This document shows positions 1 through 9,362 of a stretch of DNA of 64,000 nt, piece by piece. The notes beneath the pieces were generated by a model. It was given only the letters and a program-made list of their open reading frames with translations. It had not been told where the DNA came from and did not search any database. Origin of the DNA: Agromyces sp. CF514 (GTDB lineage Bacteria > Actinomycetota > Actinomycetes > Actinomycetales > Microbacteriaceae). The DNA lies in NCBI RefSeq assembly GCF_900113185.1, contig NZ_FOZD01000001.1:124001-188000 (forward strand), given 5' to 3'. Numbering within the stretch: position 1 is the stretch's first letter; every line of letters starts with the position of its first letter. The translations under genes and the position numbers were made by a program.

Positions 1-1001
1 CGCACGGGCCCCGTCGAGCTGCGCAGCACGAACTCCGGCTCGAACAGCAATTCGCCGACCGGCTCGTCGGAGCCCTCGATCTGCGCCATGAGCAGGTCGA
101 AGGCCGCACGGCCCATCGCATCGATCGGCTGCCGCACGGTCGTCAACGGGGGATCGATGAAGCTCATGAGCTGCGAGTCGTCGTACCCCACGACCGAGAC
201 GTCGTCGGGCACCCGGAGTCCGGCGCGCCGCGCCGCCCAGATCGCCCCGAGCGCGAGCATGTCCGACGCGCAGACGATCGCCGTCGCGCCCTCGCCGAGC
301 AGCTTCGCCGCACCGGCCTGCCCCGCCTCGATCGAGTACATGCCCTGCACGACGAGCGCGTCGTCGACCTCGCACCCGAGTTCGGCGAGCTTGCGCTGCG
401 CACCGAACACCTTGCGCTGCGACGGCAGGTGCCCGCGTCCGCCCATGAGCAGGCCGATGCGTCGGTGGCCCAGCTGGTGCAGGTGCGTGACGGCCTGCTC
501 GGCCGCCGCGACGTCGTCGGTGGAGACCGTGGGGAACGGGAGCGCGTCGACCGTGCCGTTGATCACGACCGTCGGAAGGCCGGACTCCTGGAGGCGGATG
601 AAGTGCGGGCGCGCCGCCGCACCGTCGGGATTCACGCCGGCGAGGTAGATGACGCCGCTGACCTGCTGCTCGAGCAGCAGCTCGACGAAGTCCGAGTCGG
701 TCATGCCGCCCGTGTTCTGCGTGTTCAGCAGCGGACTGAACCCGTTCTGCGTCAGCGTGCCGCCGATGAGCTCGGCGAGCGCCGGGAAGATCGGATTCTG
801 CAGCTCGGGCATCACCAGCCCCACGAACCGGGGCCGGTCGCCCCGGAGGCTCGAGGGGCGCTCGTATCCGAGCACGTCGAGCGCGGTGAGCACGGCCTGC
901 CGCTTCGCCTCGGACACGCCGGGCCGATCGTTCAACACGCGGCTCACGGTCGCGGGGCTCGTGCCCGCCTTCCGCGCCACATCGCTCAGTCTGCTCGCCA
1001 C
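1..1001 (-). CDS. LacI-family transcriptional regulator, 3' end cut by window edge
   Basis: DNA-binding repressor of the LacI/GalR family, probably sugar-responsive. The reverse strand opens with a GTG at 1001, reading MASRLSDVARKAGTSPATVSRVLND, the classic LacI helix-turn-helix and hinge helix. A periplasmic-binding-protein-like effector domain follows, with FVGLVMPELQNPIF, a core GHRRIGLLMGG stretch and GYDDSQLMSFIDPPLTTVRQP near the visible end. The frame has an in-frame stop at 1011-1013, so GTG 1001 is the only plausible start, and no clear ribosome binding site precedes it. About 333 residues are visible, and only a short C-terminal tail should be missing. Its target genes probably lie outside the window. 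Confidence 0.9.
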   Translation of the reverse strand, partial: MASRLSDVARKAGTSPATVSRVLNDRPGVSEAKRQAVLTALDVLGYERPSSLRGDRPRFVGLVMPELQNPIFPALAELIGGTLTQNGFSPLLNTQNTGGMTDSDFVELLLEQQVSGVIYLAGVNPDGAAARPHFIRLQESGLPTVVINGTVDALPFPTVSTDDVAAAEQAVTHLHQLGHRRIGLLMGGRGHLPSQRKVFGAQRKLAELGCEVDDALVVQGMYSIEAGQAGAAKLLGEGATAIVCASDMLALGAIWAARRAGLRVPDDVSVVGYDDSQLMSFIDPPLTTVRQPIDAMGRAAFDLLMAQIEGSDEPVGELLFEPEFVLRSSTGPV

Positions 1002-1073
1002 CGTCGCAGTTTACGGCGGCGGTGGCGGTGGGAGGGTCACGACCTCGTCGCCCGGCCGGGAAGGCGATCGATC

Positions 1074-1106
1074 GCAGGGTGCGGATGCGCGACATCCGCA
1101 CCCTGC
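1074..1106 (-). terminator. Strong hairpin downstream of catalase
   Basis: Perfect 13-bp stem (GCAGGGTGCGGAT at 1074-1086 pairing with 1094-1106) with a 7-nt loop, starting 13 nt after the catalase stop codon. There is no T-run, as is usual for GC-rich actinobacteria, so its role as an intrinsic terminator is inferred from position and stem strength. Confidence 0.7.
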
Positions 1107-1119
1107 AGTGATCGGTCGG

Positions 1120-2616
1120 CTAGCTCGGCGTGCCGACCGGCTCGACCGCGGCTTCGGGTGCCTCGGCACCCGCCGTCAGGCGTGCACGCAGGGCCGCGCC
1201 GAGGTTCGCGTCGACGTTCGTCCAGTAGCCGATGGCCCGCTCGCGGATGTCGTCGCGCTGCACGCCGCCGACGGCACCCGTGATGGTGTCGAGGAACCGC
1301 TCGCGCGCCGCGTCGTCGAAGACCTCGCGGTAGAGCGCGCCGGCCTGGCCGAAGTCGTCGTCTTCAGCGTGCAGGGTCGCGGCGGCGCGCACGAGCTCGC
1401 CGTCGGACTCCCACGAACCCTCGCCCGCGCGAGCGGGGTCGGCGACGGGGCCGCCGAAGCTGTTCGGCGCGTACACCGGGGCGGTGGGCGCGTTGAAGCC
1501 GTGACGCTGCGCGCCGTCCTGCGAGTAGTTGTGCACCGGCGCGGCGTGCGGCGCGTTCACGGGGATCTGGTTGTAGTTGGTGCCGACGCGGTAGCGCTGC
1601 GCGTCGGGGTAGCTGAACACGCGCGCCATCAGCATCTTGTCGGGGCTGATGTCGGTGCCGGGAACCTGGTTCGCGGGCGAGAACGCGGCCTGCTCGATCT
1701 CGGCGAAGTGGTTCTGCGGGTTGCGGTTCAGCGTGAAGTGCCCGACCGGGATCAGCGGGTAGTCCGCGTGCGGCCACACCTTGGTGAGGTCGAACGGGTT
1801 GAAGCGGTACCCGGCAGCCTCGGCGTAGGGCATGACCTGCACCTTGACGTCCCACGTCGGGAAGTCGCCGCGCTCGATCGCCTCGTGGAGGTCGCGGCGG
1901 TAGAAGTCGGCGTCGGCACCCGCGATCGCCTCCGCCTCGATGCCGTCGATGTTCTCGACGCCCTGGCGTGCGACGAAGTGGTACTTCACCCAGAAGCGCT
2001 CGCCCTCGGCGTTGATCCACTGGTAGGTGTGCGAGCCGTAGCCGTTGACGTGGCGCCACGACTTGGGCAGGCCGCGGTCGCCCATGAGGTAGGTGACCTG
2101 GTGCGCCGACTCGGGCGAGAGGGTCCAGAAGTCCCACTGCATGTCGGCGTCGCGCAGGCCCGAGCCCGGCAGCCGCTTCTGCGAGTGGATGAAGTCGGGG
2201 AACTTGATCGCATCGCGGATGAAGAACACCGGGGTGTTGTTGCCGACGATGTCGAGGTTGCCCTCGGTCGTGTAGAACTTCAGCGCGAAGCCGCGCACGT
2301 CGCGCCAGGTGTCGGGCGAGCCCATCTCGCCGGCGACCGACGAGAAGCGCAGCAGCGTCTCGCTCGTCGCGCCGGGCTGGAACACCGCCGCGCGGGTGTA
2401 CGCCGAGACGTCCTCGGTCACGACGAGCTCGCCGAACGCGCCGCCGCCCTTGGCGTGCACGATGCGCTCGGGGATGCGCTCGCGGTTGAACTGGGCGAGC
2501 TTCTCGACGAGATAGCGGTCGTGCAGCGCCGTGGCGCCGTCGGCCCCGGCCGTCAGCGAGTGCGCGTCGCTGCCCACCGGGGTGCCGGTCTGGGTGGTCG
2601 TGTAGTGCTCGTGCAT
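1120..2616 (-). CDS. katA: Monofunctional haem catalase
   Basis: Cytoplasmic H2O2 disproportionation. The 498-residue protein has the small-subunit catalase length. Visible landmarks are the active-site [12 protein letters not shown] (His54), [11 protein letters not shown] (distal Asn126/127) and the proximal haem-ligand signature [14 protein letters not shown] (Arg332, Tyr336), followed by [11 protein letters not shown] 2616 is preceded by AAGGAG at 4-nt spacing. It lies downstream of a Fur-family gene in the same orientation, separated by about 120 nt with two hairpins. This is the familiar fur-catalase arrangement in actinobacteria, so peroxide- or metal-responsive control by the upstream regulator is likely, though no separate Fur dyad is visible directly before this gene. 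Confidence 0.96.
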   Translation of the reverse strand: MHEHYTTTQTGTPVGSDAHSLTAGADGATALHDRYLVEKLAQFNRERIPERIVHAKGGGAFGELVVTEDVSAYTRAAVFQPGATSETLLRFSSVAGEMGSPDTWRDVRGFALKFYTTEGNLDIVGNNTPVFFIRDAIKFPDFIHSQKRLPGSGLRDADMQWDFWTLSPESAHQVTYLMGDRGLPKSWRHVNGYGSHTYQWINAEGERFWVKYHFVARQGVENIDGIEAEAIAGADADFYRRDLHEAIERGDFPTWDVKVQVMPYAEAAGYRFNPFDLTKVWPHADYPLIPVGHFTLNRNPQNHFAEIEQAAFSPANQVPGTDISPDKMLMARVFSYPDAQRYRVGTNYNQIPVNAPHAAPVHNYSQDGAQRHGFNAPTAPVYAPNSFGGPVADPARAGEGSWESDGELVRAAATLHAEDDDFGQAGALYREVFDDAARERFLDTITGAVGGVQRDDIRERAIGYWTNVDANLGAALRARLTAGAEAPEAAVEPVGTPS

Positions 2617-2662
2617 GGTGCTCCTTCGTTCGGTGGGGAGAACTGTTCGGTAGGGATCGCGC

Positions 2663-2723
2663 AGAGCGGATGCCGCGGCATCCGTTCTCGGGCGCGACGA
2701 ACGGACCGCCCGTGGTGGGCGGT
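2663..2723. terminator. Two consecutive hairpins between fur and catalase
   Basis: The first is the perfect 18-bp palindrome CGGATGCCGCGGCATCCG at 2667-2684, extended by a few more pairs to 2663-2688. The second is ACCGCCC/GGGCGGT at 2705-2711/2717-2723. They sit just after the fur stop and before the catalase ribosome binding site, so they may terminate or attenuate fur transcription and uncouple catalase output from it. Confidence 0.5.
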
Positions 2724-2737
2724 GCGATGCGGTGCGC

Positions 2738-3163
2738 TCACTCGACGGGCGTCGCCTGGCAGTCGGGGCACACGCCCCAGAAGGTGACCTCGGCCGTCTG
2801 GATCGCGAATCCGGACGTGGTCGAGGGCGTCAGGCACGGCGCATGGCCGACGACGCAGTCCACGTCGGCGACGGCCCCGCAGCGGGAGCAGACGACGTGG
2901 TGGTGGTTGTCGTCGATGCGCCGCTCGTAGAGCGCAGCGGAGCCCGCCGGCTCGATGCGGCGGATCAGGCCCGCCGCGGTCAGGTCGGCGAGGATGTTGT
3001 GCACCGACTGGATCGACGTCTTGGGCAGGTCGCGGGATATCGCCCGCAGCACCTGCTCGGCGTCGGAGTGCGCCATGGAGTCCAGCGCCTCGAGGACGGC
3101 GACCCGGCCTGCGGTCGCCTTCAGCCCGGCACTGCGCAATGCCGAGTCGAGCGTGGTCTCCAT
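2738..3163 (-). CDS. Fur-family metalloregulator (FurA/PerR-like)
   Basis: A 141-residue ferric-uptake-regulator-family repressor. The N-terminal winged helix spans roughly residues 1-80 ([36 protein letters not shown]). The C-terminal metal/dimerisation domain has [13 protein letters not shown] and a second CPDC pair, giving the two CxxC motifs of a structural zinc site. The frame is open further upstream, but ATG 3163 starts at the family's usual N-terminus, and an inverted-repeat operator lies 20-38 nt before it, which would otherwise be inside the gene. It is followed by catalase in the same orientation. Peroxide/iron sensing is inferred from that neighbour, not from sequence alone. Confidence 0.92.
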   Translation of the reverse strand: METTLDSALRSAGLKATAGRVAVLEALDSMAHSDAEQVLRAISRDLPKTSIQSVHNILADLTAAGLIRRIEPAGSAALYERRIDDNHHHVVCSRCGAVADVDCVVGHAPCLTPSTTSGFAIQTAEVTFWGVCPDCQATPVE

Positions 3164-3182
3164 GTCTTCGACCCTACCCGGT

Positions 3183-3201
3183 GTTTTGAATAACTCAAAA
3201 C
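3183..3201. promoter_or_regulatory. Inverted-repeat operator for the Fur-like repressor
   Basis: GTTTTGA-ATAAC-TCAAAAC is a perfect 7-bp inverted repeat with a 5-nt spacer. It is strikingly AT-rich in a very GC-rich region and lies 20-38 nt upstream of the fur-like ATG in the divergent intergenic region. The best reading is an autoregulatory Fur/PerR-type box; no binding data are implied. Confidence 0.65.
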
Positions 3202-3241
3202 AACTGGCCGAGCCCGCGTGTCCTCCCGATCGGTTGCGTTG

Positions 3242-3258
3242 ATACCCCCTAGGGGTAT
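3242..3258. promoter_or_regulatory. CsoR-type copper operator upstream of copB
   Basis: ATACCCC-CTA-GGGGTAT is a perfect 7-bp inverted repeat with a 3-nt spacer, ending 11 nt before the copB ATG. It matches the TACCCC-N3-GGGGTA form known for CsoR/RcnR-family Cu(I)-responsive repressors, and recurs before copZ at 16989-17003. Such short distance to the ATG suggests a very short or absent leader. Confidence 0.75.
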
Positions 3259-3269
3259 AGCCTGTCCGC

Positions 3270-5435
3270 ATGGACGAGCACGCGCGTCACGATCACGAGC
3301 ACCACCACCACGAGCACGGCGGCGCAGGAGCGGCGACGACCGCCCCGGCGAGCCACGACCCTCAGGCTGGGCACGACATGCACGCCGGCCACGACGCCCC
3401 TGCCGGCCACGACATGCACGCAGGGCACGACGCCCATGCCGGCCACGCGGGCCACGGCGACCACGTCGGCCAGTTCCGCCGACTGTTCTGGATCATGCTC
3501 GTCATCTCGGTGCCGGTCATCGCCTTCAGCGGTATGTTCGCGATGCTGCTCGGCTACGAGCTGCCGGATGCCGCCTTCGTCACGTGGATCTCGCCCGTGC
3601 TCGGCACCGTCATGTACGTCTGGGGCGGCCGCCCGTTCCTCACCGGAGCCGTCTCCGAGCTTCGGGCGCGCAAGCCGGGCATGATGCTGCTCATCGCGCT
3701 CGCCATCACGGTCGCGTTCCTCGCGTCGTGGGGGGCGAGCCTCGGCCTGCTGCACCACGAGCTCGACTTCTGGTGGGAGCTCGCGCTGCTCATCGTGATC
3801 ATGCTGCTCGGGCACTGGATCGAGATGCGCTCGCTCGCGCAGACCTCGTCGGCGCTCGAGTCGCTCGCGGCGCTGCTGCCCGACGAGGCCGAGCGCCTCG
3901 AAGGCGACGCCGTGGTCACGGTCGCGCCGGGCAACCTCGTCGTCGGCGACCTCGTGATCGTGCGGCCCGGCGGCCGGGTTCCCGCCGACGGCGTCGTCAC
4001 CGAGGGCACGGCCGACGTCGACGAGTCGATGATCACGGGCGAGTCCCGGGCCGTCAGCCGAGGCCCGGGCGACCACGTGGTCGCGGGAACGGTCGCCACC
4101 GACACCGCGATCCGCGTGCGCATCTCGGCAGTGGGCGACGACACCGCGCTGGCCGGCATCCGCCGCCTCGTCGCCGAGGCGCAGAACTCGACCTCGCGTG
4201 CGCAGCGCCTGGCCGACACGGCCGCGGGCTGGCTGTTCTGGTTCGCGCTCGGCGCCGCCGTGCTGACGGCGATCGCATGGACGCTCGTGGGGCAGCCCGA
4301 CGACGCGGTCGTGCGCACCATCACCGTGCTCGTCATCGCCTGCCCGCACGCCCTCGGACTCGCGATCCCCCTCGTCGTGGCGATCGCGACCGAACGCGCG
4401 GCGAAGGGCGGCGTGCTCGTGAAGGACCGGCTCGCGCTCGAGAGCATGCGCACGGTCTCGGCGGTGCTGTTCGACAAGACGGGCACGCTCACCAGGGGCG
4501 AGCCGGTCGTCACGCACGTCGCGCCGGTCGCGCCGCGCACCGAGGCCGACGTGCTCGCCCTCGCGGCTGCCGCCGAGCAGGACAGCGAGCACCCGCTCGC
4601 CAGGGCGATCGTGCAGGCGGCCGTCGCGCGGGAGCTCCGGGTGCCGCGCGCGACCGGGTTCCAGGCGTCCGCGGCCGAGGGTGTCACGGCCGACGTCGAC
4701 GGCGTGACGGTCGCCGTCGGCGGGCCCGCGATGCTCGCCCGTCATGCGCAGCCCGAGCTCGACGCGGCATCCGCATGGCGCGAGCAGGGCGCGATCATCC
4801 TGCACGTGCTCGCCGACGGCGAGGTCGTCGGCGCGCTCGCCCTGGCCGACGAGGTGCGACCCGAGTCGCGCGAGGCGGTCGACGCGTTGCACCGCCTCGG
4901 CGTGCAGGTCGTCATGATCACGGGCGACGCCGAGGCGGTCGCCCAGTCGGTCGCCGCGGACCTCGGCATCGACCGCGTCTTCGCCGGCGTGCGCCCCGAA
5001 GACAAGGCCGCCAAGGTCGCAGAACTCCAGGGCGAGGGGCACAGGGTCGCGATGGTCGGCGACGGCGTGAACGACGCCCCGGCCCTCGCGCAGGCCGACG
5101 TCGGCATCGCGATCGGCGCCGGAACGGATGTCGCGATCGCCTCGGCCGGGGTCATCCTCGCGAGCGACGACCCGCGCTCGGTGCTCTCGGTGATCGAGCT
5201 CTCGCGCGCGAGCTACCGCAAGATGAAGCAGAACCTGTGGTGGGCCGCGGGCTACAACCTCATCTCGGTGCCGCTCGCCGCGGGCGTGCTCGCGCCCATC
5301 GGGTTCGTGCTGCCCATGGCCGTCGGGGCGATCCTCATGTCGCTCTCGACGATCGTCGTCGCCGTCAACGCGCAGTTCCTGCGGCGACTCGACCTGTCGC
5401 CCGAGGCCAGCACCCGCGCGGTGCTCGAGCGCTGA
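3270..5435 (+). CDS. copB: Copper/silver-translocating P1B-type ATPase, CopB subgroup
   Basis: Inner-membrane ATP-driven copper exporter, 721 residues. Residues 1-67 are a soluble histidine-rich tail with repeated GHDMHAGHD-like units, replacing a CxxC metal-binding domain. Then come paired membrane helices, the actuator ITGES motif (about 255), the transmembrane metal site CPH (about 357) typical of CopB rather than the CPC of CopA, the phosphorylation motif DKTGTLT (Asp402), SEHPLA in the nucleotide domain and GDGVNDAPAL (about 597). ATG 3270 lies 11 nt after a CsoR-type dyad, so expression should be copper-induced. A second copper ATPase with its chaperone is at 14.5-17 kb under a similar dyad. 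Confidence 0.95.
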   Translation: MDEHARHDHEHHHHEHGGAGAATTAPASHDPQAGHDMHAGHDAPAGHDMHAGHDAHAGHAGHGDHVGQFRRLFWIMLVISVPVIAFSGMFAMLLGYELPDAAFVTWISPVLGTVMYVWGGRPFLTGAVSELRARKPGMMLLIALAITVAFLASWGASLGLLHHELDFWWELALLIVIMLLGHWIEMRSLAQTSSALESLAALLPDEAERLEGDAVVTVAPGNLVVGDLVIVRPGGRVPADGVVTEGTADVDESMITGESRAVSRGPGDHVVAGTVATDTAIRVRISAVGDDTALAGIRRLVAEAQNSTSRAQRLADTAAGWLFWFALGAAVLTAIAWTLVGQPDDAVVRTITVLVIACPHALGLAIPLVVAIATERAAKGGVLVKDRLALESMRTVSAVLFDKTGTLTRGEPVVTHVAPVAPRTEADVLALAAAAEQDSEHPLARAIVQAAVARELRVPRATGFQASAAEGVTADVDGVTVAVGGPAMLARHAQPELDAASAWREQGAIILHVLADGEVVGALALADEVRPESREAVDALHRLGVQVVMITGDAEAVAQSVAADLGIDRVFAGVRPEDKAAKVAELQGEGHRVAMVGDGVNDAPALAQADVGIAIGAGTDVAIASAGVILASDDPRSVLSVIELSRASYRKMKQNLWWAAGYNLISVPLAAGVLAPIGFVLPMAVGAILMSLSTIVVAVNAQFLRRLDLSPEASTRAVLER

Positions 5436-5472
5436 TCCGCGCCTTCGGGCGGCGACCACGGACGACGGATGC

Positions 5473-5501
5473 CGCGGGGCGGCGCTGATCACCACCCCGC
5501 G
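5473..5501. terminator. Hairpin between convergent copB and GH43-like gene
   Basis: CGCGGGG (5473-5479) pairs with CCCCGCG (5495-5501) across a 15-nt loop in the 73-nt gap between converging genes. It could serve as a bidirectional terminator. A GGATGCCGCGG word overlaps its 5' arm. Confidence 0.4.
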
Positions 5502-5508
5502 CGCCCGC

Positions 5509-6570
5509 TCAGCCCTGCGGCTCCACCGCCTCGAACTCCTCGATCGTCCACTCGTCGCGCCACGAGATGTAGGGGCGGTCGCCGTCGAACCGGATCGGCA
5601 GCCACACGTAGTCGGCGAGTGACGTGTCGGGCTCGCCGAGGTCGATGGCCCCCCACTCGCGCGGCCCCTCGTGGTCGACGTCGAACACGCGCTCGAACAG
5701 CGCGGGGATGTCGGGCAGGTCGGCGGGCGGCGACACGATCCAGCGGTCGGCGATCGCGATGTAGAGGTCGCGCCGATGCGGGTGCTTGAAGATCGACGAG
5801 ATCTGCGAGCGGTACGACGTGCGCGACTCGTCGTCGGGGTGCGCATCGCCGAGTTCGGTCCACGGACCGTGGTACGAGCCGGCGACCGCGAACTCCGAGG
5901 GGTTCGGGAAGTACCCCGTCGTGCCCGACGTCGCGAGGTAGTGCCGGCCGTGGCGGCGGAAGTACGCTGGCGCCTCGCGCACGAACGGCGGCTGCAACCG
6001 CGGGAAGTGCGTCGAATAGTAGCCCGAGACATCCGTGTACTCGTCGTTCAGGTCGGCGACGATGAGCTCGCTGTGCACGCGCTCGAAGATGTAGTACGCC
6101 TTGCCGTCCGACGGCTCGACGACGAGGTCGAAGTCGCCCGCGTTCATGCCGAGCGGCTTGATGCTGCGCGTGACGAGCTCGTACGGGCCGGTGATCTCGT
6201 CGGCGGTGAACACGCTCGAGCGCTGCTCGCCGTTGCGGTGCATGACCTTGACCCAGCAGACGAACTTGCCGGTCGCGGCGTTGTGGATGATGTGCGGCCG
6301 GTCGGCCAGCTGCGCCGGGTGCAGCGGGTGGCTCTCGTCGTCGAGCACCGGCGGCAGGATCGTGCCGAGATCCTGCCAGTTGTAGAGGTCCTTCGACGAG
6401 TAGGCGCGCACGCCCCAGTGCCAGATGCCGTTGCCGGGGGCCGTCTTCTCCTTGTTCTCGCCGTACCAGTAGAAGGTGTCGCCGACGGCGATGATCGAGC
6501 CGCCGTGGGTGTGGATCCGGTTGCCGTCGGTGTCGAGCCACGGTTGCCCGGGTCGGATCGAGTGCTGCAC
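5509..6570 (-). CDS. GH43-like five-bladed beta-propeller glycoside hydrolase
   Basis: A 353-residue protein resembling GH43 (subfamily 34-like) enzymes that cleave galactose- or arabinose-type linkages. It has IRPGQPWLDTDGNRIHTHGGSI near the N-terminus, then DTFYWYGENKE, ADRPHIIHNAATGKFVCWVK, NAGDFDLVV and EAPAYFRRHGRHYLATSG, all typical propeller strands. No signal peptide is visible, so it probably acts on imported oligosaccharides. GTG 6570 is preferred because AAAGGA sits 5 nt upstream. An alternative ATG at 6603 overlaps the rhamnosidase stop as ATGA and would add 11 residues. It is the last gene of the ABC-rhamnosidase operon. Exact linkage specificity cannot be read from the sequence. 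Confidence 0.85.
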   Translation of the reverse strand: MQHSIRPGQPWLDTDGNRIHTHGGSIIAVGDTFYWYGENKEKTAPGNGIWHWGVRAYSSKDLYNWQDLGTILPPVLDDESHPLHPAQLADRPHIIHNAATGKFVCWVKVMHRNGEQRSSVFTADEITGPYELVTRSIKPLGMNAGDFDLVVEPSDGKAYYIFERVHSELIVADLNDEYTDVSGYYSTHFPRLQPPFVREAPAYFRRHGRHYLATSGTTGYFPNPSEFAVAGSYHGPWTELGDAHPDDESRTSYRSQISSIFKHPHRRDLYIAIADRWIVSPPADLPDIPALFERVFDVDHEGPREWGAIDLGEPDTSLADYVWLPIRFDGDRPYISWRDEWTIEEFEAVEPQG

Positions 6571-6599
6571 GTGCGTCCTTTCGCGTGTGGGGTCGTTCG

Positions 6600-9362
6600 T
6601 CATGATGGGCTCGCCCCGGTCTCGACAGGCGACGCGGTGACGGATGCCGCGGGCACGGCGTCGTCCTCGTGGGGCCCGCCGCGCCAGCGCAGCTTCGGCC
6701 TCGGCGGGTCGGATGCCGCGTCCCGCACCGGGCACGTGAACGTGTGCGCCCCGGCGCCGAGGCCGCGCACCTCGCTGCCGTCGGGCAGGTGCACCCTCGC
6801 GGTCGCGCCGACCGGGATCACCACGTCGAGCGTGAACAGCTCGCCCTCGCGGCGCCACGACGAGCTCGCGAGGCCGAGCGGGCCCAGATGGCTCGCCGAG
6901 GCGGAGCGCAGCCCGCCGCCGGGCTGGGGCGCGATGCGCAGTTGTGCGCCGCCGGGCGACGCCGTGTCGAGGCCGGCGATGACGCGGTGCATGAAGCCTG
7001 CGACCGCGCCGAGCGCGTAGTGGTTGAACGAGGTCATGTCGCCCGGGTTCACGGTGCCGTCGGGCAGCATGCTGTCCCACCGCTCCCAGATCGTGGTCGC
7101 GCCCATGCCGACCTGGTAGAGCCACGACGGCAGCTGGTCCTGGAGCAGCAGGTGGTAGGCGGCATCCATCGCGCCCGCCTTGGCGAGCGCATCGCAGATG
7201 ATCGGCGTGCCGACGAAGCCCGTGCTGATACGGAAGTCGTTGGCCGCGACGAGCTCGACGAGCCGTTCGCCCGCGCGCTGCTCCTGCTCGTCGGTCGCGA
7301 ACAGGTCGAACATGATCGCGAGCGCGATCGACGTGGGGGTGTCGCTCACGATGCGCCCGGCCGGCGAGAGGTACTCGGCGCGGAACGCGGCGAGCGCGCG
7401 CTCGGCGACGCCGCGGTAGCGGGCCTCGTCGGCGCGACGACCGAGCAGGTCCGCCGTCTCGGCCATGATCCGCGCGGTGCGCACGTGGTACGCCGTGGCG
7501 ACCAGGTGCTTGTCGGTGTGCGACTGCCCTGGGTTGTCCGGCGGGGCGGCGGGGTCGAGCCAGTCGCCCAGCTGGAACCCGGTGTTCCAGAGCCCGGTAC
7601 CTCCCGTGAGCCGGTCGACGAGATCGACCCACGCCCGCATGCTGTCGTACTGGTCGACGAGCACGCGCGTGTCGCCGTCGTGCCGGTAGAGCTCCCACGG
7701 CACGATGACCGCGGCATCCCCCCATGCAGCGGTCGGGAAGTTCGGGAACCCGCACTCGATCCACGGCACGAAGTTCGGCACGTGCCCCTGCTCGGCCTGC
7801 TCGGCGGCGACGTCGCGCAGCCAGCCCGAGAGCGTGCCGTGCGCGGCGTAGAGGCGCAGCGCGGTCGGCGCGAAGACCTGGATGTCGCCGGTCCAGCCGA
7901 GGCGCTCGTCGCGCTGCGGGCAGTCGGTCGGCAGGTCGACGAAGTTGTCGCGCATGCTCCACACGACGTTCTCGTGCAGGCGGTCCAACGACGGGTTCGA
8001 GCTCTCGAACCATCCGGTGCGCACCATGTCGGTGTGCACGACGAGGGCTTCGACGTCGACCGTCTCGAGGTCGCCCGGCCAGTCCTCGAGCTCGGCGTAG
8101 CGGAATCCGTGGATCGTGAACCGCGGCGACCAGGCCTCGACGCCGTCGCCCGCGCACGTGTACGCGTCGATCGACACCGCCGCACGGAGGGGGCGGATGC
8201 CGAGGGCGCCGTTCTCGAGCACCTCGGCGTGGTGCAGCCGCACCGTGTGCCCTGCGGGGCCCTGCAGCCGGATGCGCAGCTTGCCCGAGACGTTCTGGCC
8301 GAAGTCCAGCCGGATCCGACCCCCGTCGAGGCGCTCGATCGTCTGCGGCCGCAGCGTCTCGATGACCCGCACGGGTGGACCGGTCGGCGGTTCCAGCCGC
8401 GCCTCGAACCCGTCGAGCGGCAGCAGCACGGGCGCCGACCAGTCGGCGTCGTCGAACTCGGGCAGGCTCCAGCCGGCGGGCAGCAGGCGGGCGTCGTAGC
8501 GCTCGCCCTCGTAGAGCCCGACCTCGGTGATGGGCGACGGATGCCACGACCAGGCGTGCTCGAGGGGTACGCGCACGAGCCGGCCGTCGTCGAGCACGAG
8601 CTCGAGCTGCAGGAGCAGGGCGACATCCGTTCCGTAGACGTTCCACAGGCCGCCGTCGAAGCCGATGCGGCCGCGGTACCAGCCGTCGGCCAGCCAGGCG
8701 CCGATCGCGTTGCGGCCCTCGACGAGCGCGTCGGTCACGTCGTAGGTCTGCGTGCGCAGGCGATGCGAGTAGCTCGTCCAGCCCGGCGAGAGCAGGTCGT
8801 CGGCCACCGGGGTGCCGTTCAGCTCGAGCTCGTACACGCCGTGGGCGGTCGAGTACACGCGGGCTCGACGGATGCTGCCGGGCGCGAGGCCGAGGTCGGC
8901 CGCATCCCACGTCGCGCGGAGGAGGTATCCGGGGCGCAGCTCGCCCGAGGATCCCGCCGGCTCCGCAGGCGACGGCGACACGAACGGCACGACCCAGTCG
9001 CTTCGGTCGAGCAACCCGGCCTCGACCCGCAGCGTCCGGCTCCACGCGGCATCCGCGTCTGCCGCACGCACCCGAAGGTCGCCGCCGGCGCGCGACCGGA
9101 GCTCCTCGAACGGCCAGTCGACGAGACGGGTCCCGCCCGTGCTCGTGACCGAGTGCTCGACCCGGCCGTCGTCGCGCCGCAATTCGAGCTCCCACGCCGC
9201 GGCGGGCGCCGTGGCGATCCACGACAGGCGCGGGCGCGCCTCGCCGATGCCCAGGCCGTCGAGGCCGCGACGGTTCTCGAGCCACAGTTCGCGGATCTCG
9301 GGTTCGTCGACGACGGAGCGCTGCCCACCGGCATCCTGAACCTGCATGTGCTGCCGCGTCAT
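6600..9362 (-). CDS. Alpha-L-rhamnosidase (GH78)
   Basis: A 920-residue GH78 enzyme releasing L-rhamnose from plant or microbial glycans or glycosides. The N-terminal beta-sandwich domains (including YELELNGTPVADDLLSPGWTSY and WLADGWYRGRIGF) precede the catalytic (alpha/alpha)6 barrel, which carries the hallmark DCPQRDERLGWTGD, IWERWDS and NPGDMTSFNHYALGAV. No signal peptide is seen, so it is probably cytoplasmic, acting on oligosaccharides delivered by the upstream importer. ATG 9362 overlaps the stop of the permease gene as ATGA, which indicates translational coupling. It is inferred to be controlled by the LacI regulator at 12.8 kb through the shared operon promoter. Confidence 0.94.
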   Translation of the reverse strand: MTRQHMQVQDAGGQRSVVDEPEIRELWLENRRGLDGLGIGEARPRLSWIATAPAAAWELELRRDDGRVEHSVTSTGGTRLVDWPFEELRSRAGGDLRVRAADADAAWSRTLRVEAGLLDRSDWVVPFVSPSPAEPAGSSGELRPGYLLRATWDAADLGLAPGSIRRARVYSTAHGVYELELNGTPVADDLLSPGWTSYSHRLRTQTYDVTDALVEGRNAIGAWLADGWYRGRIGFDGGLWNVYGTDVALLLQLELVLDDGRLVRVPLEHAWSWHPSPITEVGLYEGERYDARLLPAGWSLPEFDDADWSAPVLLPLDGFEARLEPPTGPPVRVIETLRPQTIERLDGGRIRLDFGQNVSGKLRIRLQGPAGHTVRLHHAEVLENGALGIRPLRAAVSIDAYTCAGDGVEAWSPRFTIHGFRYAELEDWPGDLETVDVEALVVHTDMVRTGWFESSNPSLDRLHENVVWSMRDNFVDLPTDCPQRDERLGWTGDIQVFAPTALRLYAAHGTLSGWLRDVAAEQAEQGHVPNFVPWIECGFPNFPTAAWGDAAVIVPWELYRHDGDTRVLVDQYDSMRAWVDLVDRLTGGTGLWNTGFQLGDWLDPAAPPDNPGQSHTDKHLVATAYHVRTARIMAETADLLGRRADEARYRGVAERALAAFRAEYLSPAGRIVSDTPTSIALAIMFDLFATDEQEQRAGERLVELVAANDFRISTGFVGTPIICDALAKAGAMDAAYHLLLQDQLPSWLYQVGMGATTIWERWDSMLPDGTVNPGDMTSFNHYALGAVAGFMHRVIAGLDTASPGGAQLRIAPQPGGGLRSASASHLGPLGLASSSWRREGELFTLDVVIPVGATARVHLPDGSEVRGLGAGAHTFTCPVRDAASDPPRPKLRWRGGPHEDDAVPAASVTASPVETGASPS

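Noticed and set aside
3249-6032. Very long open frames on the opposite strand or other frames of real genes (for example 927 codons opposite copB, or 1536 codons spanning the rhamnosidase and permeases)
   Set aside because: They are Arg/Ala/Pro-rich translations with no domain, produced by high GC content; real genes with recognisable motifs occupy the other frame.
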